A DNA stretch of 64,000 nt from Rhodococcus sp. (in: high G+C Gram-positive bacteria) (GCF_023264675.1 NZ_JAHFVG010000001.1:124001-188000); one strand, 5' to 3'. Positions 44,809 to 54,129 are shown, counted from the stretch's first letter. Numbers and translations: made by a program. The notes: generated by a model from the letters alone, not told the origin.

Positions 44809-45599
44809 CGACACACTCGCTCGGTGATCGCAGTGGTCCACAGCAGTCCGGCGCACACGAGTGCCGCGCCGACTACCAGCAGAATGCCGCCGATGCCGCC
44901 GCCGAGAAGAACTCCGAGAGGCGATGCTCCCATCGCCTCTCCGAGCGCGACGCCTACCGCAGGCAGACAGGCCAGCACGGTCCCCGTTGCACGCGCCCCC
45001 GCGAGCGACGCCTCGGTCCGATCTCGGAATCGCCTGCGTGCCAAGATGTCTCCTCTCGCGGCGGCGAGCAGACCGACGAGCGCGAGGCCGTGCTCGTCCG
45101 CGACCCTCCACGCGCGCGCCAGAGTCTCGAGTTCGTTGGAGACCGGTGAATCCGTCACGTGCAAACCCGCGTAGGCGTTTCCGCCCAGTCGGGCGCGCCC
45201 GGATGCACGGACGAAGGCGGTAGCAACGGTTCCCGTCGAGTCTGCGGCCGCAGCGACACACGCGAGCGCTGGGTGCGCTCCGACCCGAAGTTCTCCGATG
45301 ACCGTCTCCAATCCGGCGATCAGCGACTCGCACTCGCTGCGATGACGGCGACGACGGGCGGCTTTGCTTCTGATCGTCCACACCGTGGCGAACACCAGCG
45401 CTGCCGCGACCACCTCGTGGAGCCCGCCCAGCCATCCGACCGAGATCACTGCCGCAGCGGCAGCCGCAATCGACACTATACGGCTGTGCAAGAACAACAT
45501 TCGACTTGTGGCCTGGCGACGCAGAACAGCCAGACGTGGGCGTCTCACGGGAATCATCAGCAGAGCTGCCGCGCACAGCAGCAATGCCGCGGCGTTCAT
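44805..45599 (-). CDS. Type II secretion F-family protein, TadB-like (Rv3658c-like)
   Basis: 264 aa. N-terminal hydrophobic helices, then ECESLIAGLETVIGELRVGAHPALA (the T2SSF domain), and C-terminal helices VLLGGGIGGILLVVGAALVC. Membrane platform component paired with the TadC-like protein. Coupled to the TadA ATPase gene. Confidence 0.86.
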   Translation of the reverse strand: MNAAALLLCAAALLMIPVRRPRLAVLRRQATSRMLFLHSRIVSIAAAAAAVISVGWLGGLHEVVAAALVFATVWTIRSKAARRRRHRSECESLIAGLETVIGELRVGAHPALACVAAAADSTGTVATAFVRASGRARLGGNAYAGLHVTDSPVSNELETLARAWRVADEHGLALVGLLAAARGDILARRRFRDRTEASLAGARATGTVLACLPAVGVALGEAMGASPLGVLLGGGIGGILLVVGAALVCAGLLWTTAITERVCR

Positions 45600-46777
45600 T
45601 CGACCTCGAGTCGTGCAGCGAGCAACTCGTTCAGCCGAGCTCGCCCGGGTTGTGGTTCACCGGAGATGTTCCAGGCAGCCACTATTCGCACACGACCCGA
45701 TTCCTCGGGCATCACGACGGCGATCTCTCGCAGCCGGCGGCGACCGTCCGACGCGCGGTGGACGTGCAGCACGACGTGCACGGCTGCGGCGAGTTGACTG
45801 TGCAACGCACCGCGATCCATGCCGCCCAGAGCAGCGAGGGCTTCGAGGCGGGCGGGGACCTCGGCGGTGGAGTTGGCGTGGATGGTGCCCGCTCCACCGT
45901 CGTGGCCGGTGTTGAGCGCAGTGAGGAGATCCACCACCTCCGCGCCGCGCACCTCCCCCACCACCAGTCGATCCGGCCTCATCCGCAGCGCCTGCCGAAC
46001 CAGCTGGCGCACGGTCACTTCGCCGACGCCCTCGACATTGGGTGCCCGGGCGACCATTCGTACGACGTGCGGGTGAGCCGGTGCGAGCTCGGCGGCATCC
46101 TCGACGCAGATGATCCGCTCGCGTGGGTTCACCTCACCCAGCAACGCCGCCAACAGCGTGGTTTTCCCCGCGCCGGTCCCACCCACGACGAGGAAAGCGA
46201 GCCGGGCGGCGACGATTCTGCTCAACAGGCCGAGCGCCTCGGGCTCGACAGCACCTCGTAGGGCGAGAGCGCCGAGCCCCTGGGTCGTCGGACGCAGCAC
46301 CCGAAGGGACAAACACGTACCTCCGCGGGCCACAGGAGCGAGCACGGCATGCAACCTGACCCCGAAGGTCCCGTCGCCGACTCCGGGAAGCTGACCGTCC
46401 ACCCAGGGCTGGGCATCGTCGAGTCTGCGGCCGGCCGACAGAGCCAACCGCTGGCAGAGTCGTCGAACTGCCGCTTCGTTCGCGAATCCGATCTTCGTTC
46501 GTTCCAGGCCTGCGCCGCGATCGACCCACACTTCGTCGGGAGCGGTGACGAGTACGTCGGCGACGGTCGGGTCGCTCAGCAAGGATTCCAGAGGCCCGGC
46601 GCCGGTCAGCTCGGTCTGCAGCTCACGCAACGCTGCCAGAAGATCGGTGTCGCTGAGAACGCCACCCGCCTCGATCCTGATTGCAGCGGCAACCATCGTC
46701 GGAGTCGGTTCGTCCGCGGACTGAGACAGGCGATCGCGCACCCGGTCGAGAAGTTCGCCGGTGACCACAGCGCTCAT
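45596..46777 (-). CDS. TadA-family secretion ATPase (Rv3659c-like)
   Basis: 393 aa. Helical N-terminal domain, Walker [18 protein letters not shown] near residue 197, Asp box [14 protein letters not shown], Walker [20 protein letters not shown], and His box [15 protein letters not shown]. It powers pilus assembly. Overlaps the ssd-like gene by four bases. Confidence 0.94.
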   Translation of the reverse strand: MSAVVTGELLDRVRDRLSQSADEPTPTMVAAAIRIEAGGVLSDTDLLAALRELQTELTGAGPLESLLSDPTVADVLVTAPDEVWVDRGAGLERTKIGFANEAAVRRLCQRLALSAGRRLDDAQPWVDGQLPGVGDGTFGVRLHAVLAPVARGGTCLSLRVLRPTTQGLGALALRGAVEPEALGLLSRIVAARLAFLVVGGTGAGKTTLLAALLGEVNPRERIICVEDAAELAPAHPHVVRMVARAPNVEGVGEVTVRQLVRQALRMRPDRLVVGEVRGAEVVDLLTALNTGHDGGAGTIHANSTAEVPARLEALAALGGMDRGALHSQLAAAVHVVLHVHRASDGRRRLREIAVVMPEESGRVRIVAAWNISGEPQPGRARLNELLAARLEVE

Positions 46778-47904
46778 GCAGCACGACTCGTCTGAGGTTT
46801 GCGGGCGAAAGTTCGAAGGATCGTCCGCGCTGCCGAGCCGAGCGGAGATCTCCGTCCGAGCCGAAGCCCTCCGCGCTCCACCTGCCTGGCCAACCCCGGC
46901 TCGGGCCTCACCGATGCCAACAGTGGCAGTTGCAGAGCGTCGGCGATCTCGGCTCCGCGAAGTCCTCCTGGCGCTGGGCCACGAACCACCAACCCGACGT
47001 TCGAGTTGCGGGAACTCAAGTATCCGGCGATGTTCTCCGCAGCCGCCACCGAGCCGAGATCTGCCTGCACCAGAAGTACGACGAGATCGGCGGCATCGTG
47101 CACGGCATCGGACAGCGGGCCGGGAAGACGCGGCACGTCGCAGATCACGAGATCACCCGATCTACGTCCGGAGTCGACGACGGCAGCGGCGGCGGTCACG
47201 GCGATTCCGCCCGTCGACGACTGGTCCCTGACTCTGGCGGCCGCCAACACCGACAACATCCCCCTCGACGGCAAGGCGCCATGGAGTGCGTCGCCGGAGA
47301 TTCTTCCTGCTTCGACGACGATGCCCGACCAACGCAGTCCTGGGTCTTCCTCCCAGCCGAGCAGTAAATCCAGACCCCCGCCGTAGGCGTCGCAGTCGAC
47401 CAGGAGAGTCCGCGCGTCCGTTGCTGCGGTCAGTGCCGTCGCCGCCGCCAGCGTCGAAGCACCGACTCCCCCGCGGGCACCGACGACCGCGATGACCCCG
47501 CCGTCACCGCGGTCCTGGTTCGCTCCGCTGGCGAGAATGCGAACCAGGGTTTCCTCGTCGTCGGGCATGCGCAGTACGTCCGCAGCGCCGATTGCCGTGG
47601 CCGCTCGCCAGTGGTCGACGGTCGGGTCTACCCGCGTGAGGATTACGACGCCTGCTCGTCGGGTCGGGCGAAGTGCGAGCATCGTGGCGGCGGTATCGAC
47701 GTCGAGCAACACCACTCCGGCGCGCTCCCAGTCGAGGCGGAGCGAGGAGGGCTCCTCAACTAACTTACCGACCGGTAGGTTGCGTTCCAGCACAACACAA
47801 TCCACTGCAGCCGCGACCCGCGCCGCATCGCCGCGCACTCCCACATCGGCCACGACCAGCAGACATGGCCGCTGTAGGTGCCCGTCGAATCCGTCGAATT
47901 CCAT
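46774..47904 (-). CDS. ssd: Septum-site-determining protein Ssd (Rv3660c-like)
   Basis: 376 aa. A receiver-like N-terminal half (LLVVADVGVRGDAARVAAA), then MinD/ParA-type deviant Walker A GARGGVGASTLAAATALTA and TLLVDCDAYGGG. Family knowledge: in M. tuberculosis Ssd inhibits septum formation; TadZ-type relatives position the Tad machine. It heads the cluster. The C-terminus ends in basic residues [11 protein letters not shown]. Confidence 0.88.
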   Translation of the reverse strand: MEFDGFDGHLQRPCLLVVADVGVRGDAARVAAAVDCVVLERNLPVGKLVEEPSSLRLDWERAGVVLLDVDTAATMLALRPTRRAGVVILTRVDPTVDHWRAATAIGAADVLRMPDDEETLVRILASGANQDRGDGGVIAVVGARGGVGASTLAAATALTAATDARTLLVDCDAYGGGLDLLLGWEEDPGLRWSGIVVEAGRISGDALHGALPSRGMLSVLAAARVRDQSSTGGIAVTAAAAVVDSGRRSGDLVICDVPRLPGPLSDAVHDAADLVVLLVQADLGSVAAAENIAGYLSSRNSNVGLVVRGPAPGGLRGAEIADALQLPLLASVRPEPGLARQVERGGLRLGRRSPLGSAARTILRTFARKPQTSRAA

Positions 47905-48224
47905 GAACAGAGCCTGCGCTCAATTCCGGTCGGCGGAAACGCCGTTCACGAAAATGTGGATGAATCGAGGGGTTGTGGATGAATTCCTGGACACCGGTAC
48001 CAGAATTTTGGTCCGGACAGAGGACGACCCTCGCCAGGGGGGGAGGAGGCGAGGGTCGTCTAGTTCAGCCCCGGGGGGTCGGGCTGAACACGTCCGAACT
48101 GAATCGGACTGCTTCGATACTACACCTGGCGCACGGCCTGTTTGCAAGTTCAACATTCGGAAATTGCAGTGTCGAACAGGTACGAGACATCGACGAGACA
48201 CGTTCGGCCTCTATTGTGAGGATC
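47905..48224. promoter_or_regulatory. Intergenic region with two tandem hairpins
   Basis: 320 bases between divergent ssd and the HAD gene. GACGACCCTCGCC (48023-48035) pairs perfectly with GGCGAGGGTCGTC (48048-48060); three bases later GTTCAGCCC (48063-48071) pairs with GGGCTGAAC (48081-48089). No T-run follows, so a leader structure or mRNA-stability element is likelier than a terminator. Confidence 0.65.
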
Positions 48225-49058
48225 GTGACCTCCAGCGCCAGCACAGACGCAGCCGAAACCGCACCGCCTACCGGAAGAATTGCAGCGTTCTTCGACCTGG
48301 ACAAAACAATTATCGCCAAGTCGAGCACGCTCGCATTCAGCAAACCGTTCTTCGATCAGGGGCTCATAAACCGCCGTGCCGTACTGAAGAGCAGCTACGC
48401 ACAGTTTCTTTTCCTGCTCTCCGGCGCCGACCACGATCAGATGGAACGAATGCGAGCACATATCGCGAGCATGTGCGCCGGTTGGGACGTCGAACAAGTC
48501 CGATCGATCGTTGCAGAAACGTTGCACGACATAGTTGATCCGCTCGTGTTCGCCGAAGCTGCCGATCTGATCGCCGACCACAAACTTCGCGGCCACGACA
48601 TCGTCGTCGTCTCCGCCTCGGGCGAGGAAATCGTCGGCCCCATCGCCGAGGCCCTCGGCGCGGACATCAGTACCGCGACGCGCATGGAGGTGGAGAACGG
48701 CCGCTACAACGGGACGGTCGCGTTCTACTGCTACGGAGAGGGCAAGGTCGAGGCCATGAATTCACTTGCCGCCTCGCACAACTACGATCTGGCGCAGTCG
48801 TACGCGTACTCCGATTCGGTGACCGATCTCCCGATGCTGCGCGCCGTCGGCCATCCGACGGCGGTGAACCCCGATCGAGCACTGCGCAAGGAAGCGGCTT
48901 CGCTCGGCTGGCCCATTCTGACGTTCTCCAATCCCGTGTCACTGAGATCGCGGCTGCAGAAGCCGTCGGGTACAACCGTAGCGGCAAGTGCCGCAGTAGG
49001 TTTGAGCGCGATTGCAGCCGGCGCAATCACCTACGGACTGCTCCGCGGAAAACGCTGA
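48225..49058 (+). CDS. HAD-IB family hydrolase (Rv3661-like)
   Basis: 277 aa from GTG 48225. FFDLDKTIIAKSS (DxDxT nucleophile), VVVSASGEEIVGPIAEALG (Ser/Thr motif) and SYAYSDSVTDLPML (acidic motif) mark a SerB-like HAD phosphatase; SAAVGLSAIAAGAITYGLL is a C-terminal membrane anchor. Substrate probably a phosphomonoester such as a lysophospholipid or phosphoserine. Same position as Rv3661, directly before the Ms1-like RNA. Confidence 0.88.
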   Translation: MTSSASTDAAETAPPTGRIAAFFDLDKTIIAKSSTLAFSKPFFDQGLINRRAVLKSSYAQFLFLLSGADHDQMERMRAHIASMCAGWDVEQVRSIVAETLHDIVDPLVFAEAADLIADHKLRGHDIVVVSASGEEIVGPIAEALGADISTATRMEVENGRYNGTVAFYCYGEGKVEAMNSLAASHNYDLAQSYAYSDSVTDLPMLRAVGHPTAVNPDRALRKEAASLGWPILTFSNPVSLRSRLQKPSGTTVAASAAVGLSAIAAGAITYGLLRGKR

Positions 49059-49068
49059 GCCCAACCCC

Positions 49069-49097
49069 TTGATGTGAGCGCCGTCACGGGGTACAAA
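49069..49097 (+). promoter_or_regulatory. SigA-type promoter of Ms1-like RNA
   Basis: TTGATG and TACAAA separated by exactly 17 bases; transcription would begin near 49104. Confidence 0.72.
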
Positions 49098-49103
49098 TGA
49101 CAT

Positions 49104-49416
49104 ACGGAAGAACGGAAGGCCAAGATCGAGCCGGAAGAGAAGGTTCGTTTCTCCCGACCAGGATTCCCAGCACGGACATCAGGCACCCACGCGGAGCGCG
49201 CCGCTGACAGGGCAGAAGCGCTGTGGGCCTGCGAGTTTCGGTAAGCAGCAGCAAGAACCCTGCACCGGTTGCAGGGATGACCTCCTACTTCACCGAAATT
49301 ACGCCGAGGCCTCGCGATCATCTCGATCGCCACAGCCCACCTTTGCACGCTTGGTAACCAGGTAGTCCGTGCTAACGGGCGGCGAAGTCGACTCACCTCG
49401 ACGACGCCGCCCTTTT
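49104..49416 (+). ncRNA. Ms1/MTS2823 RNA homologue
   Basis: About 313 bases without a gene, downstream of the Rv3661-like gene and upstream of the Rv3662c-like gene on the opposite strand, exactly where M. tuberculosis encodes MTS2823, the counterpart of M. smegmatis Ms1. It has its own promoter, a paired CCCTGCACCGGTTGCAGGG element and a strong terminator. Ms1 binds RNA polymerase core in stationary phase. Assignment rests on synteny, length and structure, not a sequence match. Confidence 0.8.
49377..49416 (+). terminator. Intrinsic terminator of the Ms1-like RNA
   Basis: GGGCGGCG pairs with CGCCGCCC, followed by TTTT, 20 bases apart. Confidence 0.88.
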
Positions 49417-49454
49417 ATGTGCCGACCACACCCTCAGGATCGATGGATACGGCT

Positions 49455-50210
49455 CTACTTCTCGGCTGCCGCAGCTTCGGCGATCGACGTTGCTTCCATT
49501 GCCCCGGCTTCGATTGCGCCGCAGCAGTAGATGACCCAGCTCCCGACACCCGATGCCGTGCCGGCCGCAAAGCCAGCCGCGCCGTCGCGATAGGCCTGGG
49601 CTCGGCGCATCCAACTGACCTCGGGCACGCCCAGATTGTGCGGATCGAGTCCGGAGGACGTCGCCACCAGTCGTGACGCGGCGCGCGCGACAATTCCGTC
49701 GGCCGTACCGAAGGGTGCGAGCGTCAAGATCTCCCCGTGCACGATCGCGGCGATGACGGGTGCGGGAGCGGCGGTTCCGCCCGTGACCAACTGAGCCAAG
49801 AAGTCGAGCCGCTCACCGATGCCCGCGTCGGGCCTCGGTCGGCCGAGGGAGGCCTCGTCGTCGACGAGATCGGCCGCGGCGAGTAGATGCAGACGTGCCA
49901 GGGCTTGGAGTGGGGCGCGCTTCCAGATCGGCACCATGTTCTGCAGTGCGTCACCGTCGAGTGCCGACGCCACGCGCAGGGAGCCGGCAAGAATCGGATC
50001 GCCGTCCTCACCCTCGCGGGGGAAGTCCATCGACCCGCCCTCGAGGGCTGACGACGACCTCGCCGCACGCACGGCGGCTTCCGCGGCCGTCGCGGGCCAC
50101 CCGCGGCGATTGGTTTTGTGGCGATGAACTGCGCCGAGAGCATCGCGTGCCCGTTCGGCCGCGTCGATGACGCCGGGCAGTTCGAGCAGGGGCGCGAGGG
50201 GGTCCGTCAC
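49455..50210 (-). CDS. Fic-fold protein without catalytic histidine (Rv3662c-like)
   Basis: 251 aa. SSSALEGGSMDF contains the Fic inhibitory motif SxxxEG, and TLAPFGTADGIVARAASRLV occupies the place of the Fic core HPFxxGNGR, but the His is Ala and the GNGR is degraded. So it keeps the fold, and probably the regulatory helix, but lacks AMPylation residues. It may be a pseudo-enzyme or bind another ligand. Corresponds in position to Rv3662c. Confidence 0.75.
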   Translation of the reverse strand: MTDPLAPLLELPGVIDAAERARDALGAVHRHKTNRRGWPATAAEAAVRAARSSSALEGGSMDFPREGEDGDPILAGSLRVASALDGDALQNMVPIWKRAPLQALARLHLLAAADLVDDEASLGRPRPDAGIGERLDFLAQLVTGGTAAPAPVIAAIVHGEILTLAPFGTADGIVARAASRLVATSSGLDPHNLGVPEVSWMRRAQAYRDGAAGFAAGTASGVGSWVIYCCGAIEAGAMEATSIAEAAAAEK

Positions 50211-50233
50211 GGTGAACGACGGTACCCCCTCGG

Positions 50234-50327
50234 GCCGGGAGCGCAGCCTGCGGAGTGACCCTGTAGCCGGGAGCGCAGCCTGCGGAGTGACCCTGTAGCC
50301 GGGAGCGCAGCCTGCGGAGTGACCCTT
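50234..50327. repeat. Three 32-bp tandem repeats
   Basis: Units at 50234, 50266 and 50298, each beginning GCCGGGAGCGCAGCCTGC and continuing with GGAGTGACCCTGTA. Intergenic, before the dppF-like gene end. Same word as the 33-bp repeats at 63765. Confidence 0.9.
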
Positions 50328-50336
50328 CGAGCAGCG

Positions 50337-52073
50337 TCAGGCTCCGAGCGGAATGGACCCACCGGGGATTGCCGAGAGCAATCGCTGGGTGTACTCCTCC
50401 TTCGGGTTCTGGAAGACCTCGTCTGTCTTCGCAGCTTCGACGATCTCTCCCGACCGCATGACGAGGACGTCGTCGGCGATCTGTCGGACGACGGCGAGGT
50501 CGTGCGTGATGAAGAGGTACGTCAATCCGAGTTCGGCCTGCAGGTCGTTGAGCAGTTCCAGAATCTGCGCCTGGACGAGAACGTCCAGCGCGGACACGGC
50601 CTCGTCGCAGATGACCATCTCGGGCTGCAATGCCAACGCGCGCGCTATGGCAACGCGCTGACGCTGTCCACCCGAGAGCTCGTTCGGGAACCGGCGCATG
50701 ACCGACGACGGGAGCGAGACCTTGTCGAGTAGATCTCTGACCCGCGCCTCACGCTCCTTCTTGGAACCGACCTTGTGGGTACGCAGCGGCTCTTCGATGG
50801 TGCGGTAGATCGAGTACATCGGGTCGAGTGAGCCGTAGGGATTCTGGAAGATCGGCTGCACTCGGCGACGGAACGCGAACGCATCCCGGTTGCTCAAACC
50901 GGCGACATCCCGGCCGTCGAACTGCACCGAGCCTTCGGTTGGTTCGAGCAATCCCAGGACCATCTGTGCCACAGTCGATTTACCGGAACCCGACTCACCG
51001 ACGATAGCGGTGGTCGTGCCACGTGCGACTGTGAAGGACACGTCCTTGACCGCCGTGAACACCGTCGATTTGAATGGGCTGCCGCCGCGCAGTTTGAATT
51101 GCTTGGTCAGCTTGTCGACGACGAGGACCGTGTCTGTCGACGGCTCGAACGCCGCATCGACCTCGGCCTCCTCCTTCACGACCTCTTCGGCGACCTCCTT
51201 GGCATGCGCGACGATCTCTTTGCGCGCCACCGACGACGTCAACCGCTGAGACGCGAGCGACGGAGCCGCCGACACCAGTTTCTTGGTGTACGGATGTTGC
51301 GGATTCTGCAGAATCTCCAGCGCAGGACCGGATTCCACGATCCTGCCCTTGCTCATCACCACCAGATGCGATGCCCGCTCTGCAGCGAGCCCGAGGTCGT
51401 GGGTGATGAGGAGAACTGCCGTGCCGAGTTCCTTCGTCAGCCCTTCGAGGTGATCGAGGATCTGCCGCTGGACGGTCACGTCGAGCGCCGTCGTCGGTTC
51501 GTCGGCGATGAGCAGCTTGGGCCGCGCAGCGAGACCGATCGCGATGAGGGCACGCTGACGCATACCGCCGGAGAACTCGTGCGGGTACTGATTAACCCGC
51601 TTCTCCGAGTCGGACAGTCCTGCCTCTTCGAGAAGTTCGACTGCGCGGGCCTTGGCACCTTTGCCCTTGGCAATTCCGTTGGCCGTCAGTGCTTCTTCGA
51701 TCTGATAGCCGATCTTCCACACCGGATTGAGGTTGGACATCGGATCCTGCGGGACCAGACCGATCTGGTTTCCGCGGATGTCGACGAATTCCTTCTCTTT
51801 CGCCTTCGCCAGATCTTTGCCGTCGAACCAGATCTCTCCCGCCGTCACCGTGCCGGTGCCGGGCAGCAAATTGATGATGGCGTGTGCCGTCGTCGATTTG
51901 CCCGATCCGGATTCGCCGACGATCGCGACCGTCTGCCCGGGGTACACGGTCAGACTGACTCCGCGAACGGCTGGTACCGGACCGGCGTTCGAGGTGAAGG
52001 ACACCTCGAGGTTCTTGATGTCGAGCAGTGGCTGCTCGACGTCGCCGAGCTCCTTGCCGGAATCGACACTCAT
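50337..52073 (-). CDS. Peptide ABC transporter, fused DppD/DppF ATPase
   Basis: 578 aa from ATG 52073, six bases after AAGGAGG; a GTG at 52100 is less likely. Two ATPase domains: GESGSGKSTTA with EFSGGMRQRA, and GESGSGKSTVA with ELSGGQRQRV. Each has Walker B and the oligopeptide C-terminal extension (QNPQHPYTKKL, QNPKEEYTQRL). It powers import of di/oligopeptides. Corresponds to Rv3663c. Confidence 0.93.
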   Translation of the reverse strand: MSVDSGKELGDVEQPLLDIKNLEVSFTSNAGPVPAVRGVSLTVYPGQTVAIVGESGSGKSTTAHAIINLLPGTGTVTAGEIWFDGKDLAKAKEKEFVDIRGNQIGLVPQDPMSNLNPVWKIGYQIEEALTANGIAKGKGAKARAVELLEEAGLSDSEKRVNQYPHEFSGGMRQRALIAIGLAARPKLLIADEPTTALDVTVQRQILDHLEGLTKELGTAVLLITHDLGLAAERASHLVVMSKGRIVESGPALEILQNPQHPYTKKLVSAAPSLASQRLTSSVARKEIVAHAKEVAEEVVKEEAEVDAAFEPSTDTVLVVDKLTKQFKLRGGSPFKSTVFTAVKDVSFTVARGTTTAIVGESGSGKSTVAQMVLGLLEPTEGSVQFDGRDVAGLSNRDAFAFRRRVQPIFQNPYGSLDPMYSIYRTIEEPLRTHKVGSKKEREARVRDLLDKVSLPSSVMRRFPNELSGGQRQRVAIARALALQPEMVICDEAVSALDVLVQAQILELLNDLQAELGLTYLFITHDLAVVRQIADDVLVMRSGEIVEAAKTDEVFQNPKEEYTQRLLSAIPGGSIPLGA

Positions 52074-52096
52074 CGCTTCCTCCTTCATGCGCTCGC

Positions 52097-53056
52097 TCAC
52101 CGCTTCCGAGCTTTGGGATCGAGGGCATCACGCAAGGCGTCGCCCATCATGATGAAGCCGAGAACGGTGATGGCCAGTGCTGCAGCGGGATAGAACAGAA
52201 TGGTCGACCCCGAACGAAGAGTCACCTGTGCGGCACTGATGTCGCCTCCCCACGAGACCTCGGTGGGCGGCAGTCCGATTCCGAGGAACGACAGCGTCGC
52301 CTCGGCGACGATGAACGTGCCGAGTGAGATGGTCGTGACGACGATGATCGGTGCCATCGAGTTCGGCAGTACGTGCCGAATCAGAGTGCGCACCTTGGAG
52401 ACTCCGAGCGCGCGCGAGGCCATCACGTAATCGTTGTTCTTGGCGGAGAGGACAGCGCCTCGGGTGATACGAGCCATCTGGGGCCAACCGAACAGAGCAA
52501 GCACCAGCACCACGGTCCAGATCGTGCGATCGGTGAAGAGCTGCATGAGGACGATGGCGGCCAGGATCAGCGGGACACCGAAGAAGATGTCGGTCAAGCG
52601 CGAGAGGAGTGAATCGGCCCAGCCGCCGTAGAACCCGGCGAATGCGCCGAAGAGCACGCCGATCACGACCACCAGGAAGGTGGTACCGACACCGGTGAGC
52701 ACCGACGCGCGCGCGCCGAAGATGGTGCGCGAGTAGATGTCACAGCCCTGACGGTCGAACCCGAAGATGTGTCCGCCGCCGGGTCCCTGCATGCTGAAAT
52801 CCAGGTTGCAGTACCGGGGATCGGTGCTGGTGAACAAGCTTGGGAACGCCGCGACGACCAGCACCGCGAGAATGATGATCGCCGAGATGATGAAGATCGG
52901 CCGAGTGCGCAGGCTGCGCCACGCATCCTTCCAGATACTGGCGGGGGCCTCGTCGATGTTCACGGCGTCGGTCTGACTGACGTCGATCACCTCGTCGGAC
53001 TCGACGAAACGCGCTTGCCGGACAGCGCGTCCGGACTTCGAAGTGGGCTCAGGCAT
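52097..53056 (-). CDS. Peptide ABC transporter permease, DppC/OppC-like
   Basis: 319 aa from ATG 53056. Cytosolic N-terminus, a periplasmic-side loop after the first helix, and the permease motif EAA (TRGAVLSAKNNDYVMASRALG). Six helices expected. Overlaps the DppB-like gene by eight bases. Confidence 0.93.
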   Translation of the reverse strand: MPEPTSKSGRAVRQARFVESDEVIDVSQTDAVNIDEAPASIWKDAWRSLRTRPIFIISAIIILAVLVVAAFPSLFTSTDPRYCNLDFSMQGPGGGHIFGFDRQGCDIYSRTIFGARASVLTGVGTTFLVVVIGVLFGAFAGFYGGWADSLLSRLTDIFFGVPLILAAIVLMQLFTDRTIWTVVLVLALFGWPQMARITRGAVLSAKNNDYVMASRALGVSKVRTLIRHVLPNSMAPIIVVTTISLGTFIVAEATLSFLGIGLPPTEVSWGGDISAAQVTLRSGSTILFYPAAALAITVLGFIMMGDALRDALDPKARKR

Positions 53057-53975
53057 AACGAATCCTTGGGTCGAGCGCTGCATAGAGGAGATCGACGACG
53101 AGGTTGGCGACCAGGTAGACCACGATCAAGACCGTCACGAAGGACACGACTGTCGGCGCCTCGCCTCGGATGACGGCCTGGTAGATGGTGCCACCGACAC
53201 CGTTGATGTTGAAGATTCCCTCGGTGATGATCGCGCCCGCCATGAGGCCGGCGAGATCGGCTCCGAGGAACGTGACGACGGGGATCAGCGAGTTACGCAG
53301 AACGTGCGCGTTCACCACTCGCTTGCGCGAGAGTCCCTTTGCCGTCGCCGTTCTGACGAAATCTGCGCTGAGGTTCTCGGCCACCGAGGTGCGGGTGAGC
53401 CTGACGATGTAGGCGAACGACACCGACGCGAGCACGAATGCAGGCAGCAGCAAATTCTTGAAACTCGTGTTGCCACCGACGGTCGGAGGAACGATGCCCC
53501 ACTTGATACCGACGAAGAACTGGGCGAGGAAGCCGATGACGAAGATCGGGATTGCGATGAGCACCAGGCTCAGCACGAGGACCGAGCTGTCGAACAGCTT
53601 TCCCTTGCGCAGTCCGGCGATGAGGCCGAAGCCGATTCCGAAGATCGCTTCGATGACGAGCGCCATCGACGCCAGCTTGATGGTGATCGGGAAGGCTTGG
53701 GCGAGCACTTCGCTGACGGGCCTGCCGGAGAACGACATTCCGAAGTCGAGGGTGAAGATGCCCTTCAGATACAGCAGGTACTGCACGATGAAGGGCTGGT
53801 CGAGGTTGTAGCGGGCACGAAGCTGATCGGCGACGGCCGGGCTGATGGCTTTGTCTCCGGCGAGCGCGGCGATGGGGTCGCCCGGCAGCAGGAAGACCAT
53901 GGCGTAGATCAAGAATGTTGCCCCGATGAAGACGGGGATCATCTGAAGTATTCGGCGTCCGATGTACCAGAGCAC
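53049..53975 (-). CDS. Peptide ABC transporter permease, DppB/OppB-like
   Basis: 308 aa. MLWYIGRRILQMIPVFIGATFLIY start, then LPGDPIAALAG and the EAA motif VRTATAKGLSRKRVV, six helices. Paired with the DppC-like permease. Confidence 0.93.
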   Translation of the reverse strand: MLWYIGRRILQMIPVFIGATFLIYAMVFLLPGDPIAALAGDKAISPAVADQLRARYNLDQPFIVQYLLYLKGIFTLDFGMSFSGRPVSEVLAQAFPITIKLASMALVIEAIFGIGFGLIAGLRKGKLFDSSVLVLSLVLIAIPIFVIGFLAQFFVGIKWGIVPPTVGGNTSFKNLLLPAFVLASVSFAYIVRLTRTSVAENLSADFVRTATAKGLSRKRVVNAHVLRNSLIPVVTFLGADLAGLMAGAIITEGIFNINGVGGTIYQAVIRGEAPTVVSFVTVLIVVYLVANLVVDLLYAALDPRIRYA

Positions 53976-54065
53976 CGGATCACCTCCTTTGGAGGAAGGT
54001 GGACATCACCGCCGCGTTGTCGATCAAGCGCAGTGGGGCGTCGAGAAAGTGGGGGGCACGCACAC

Positions 54066-54102
54066 GAGCAGGGCGGTAGGTGAAAGACCTACCGCCCTGC
54101 TC
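54066..54102. other. 16-bp perfect hairpin in dpp operon
   Basis: GAGCAGGGCGGTAGGT pairs with ACCTACCGCCCTGCTC around GAAAG, between dppA and dppB. No T-run on the transcribed strand, so it probably stabilises the dppA mRNA end or attenuates downstream expression. Confidence 0.78.
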
Positions 54103-54129
54103 GGTCTCATGAAGGTGTGACGACGAAGA

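Noticed and set aside
50234-50327. CRISPR array
   Set aside because: 32-bp units follow without spacers and there are no cas genes nearby.
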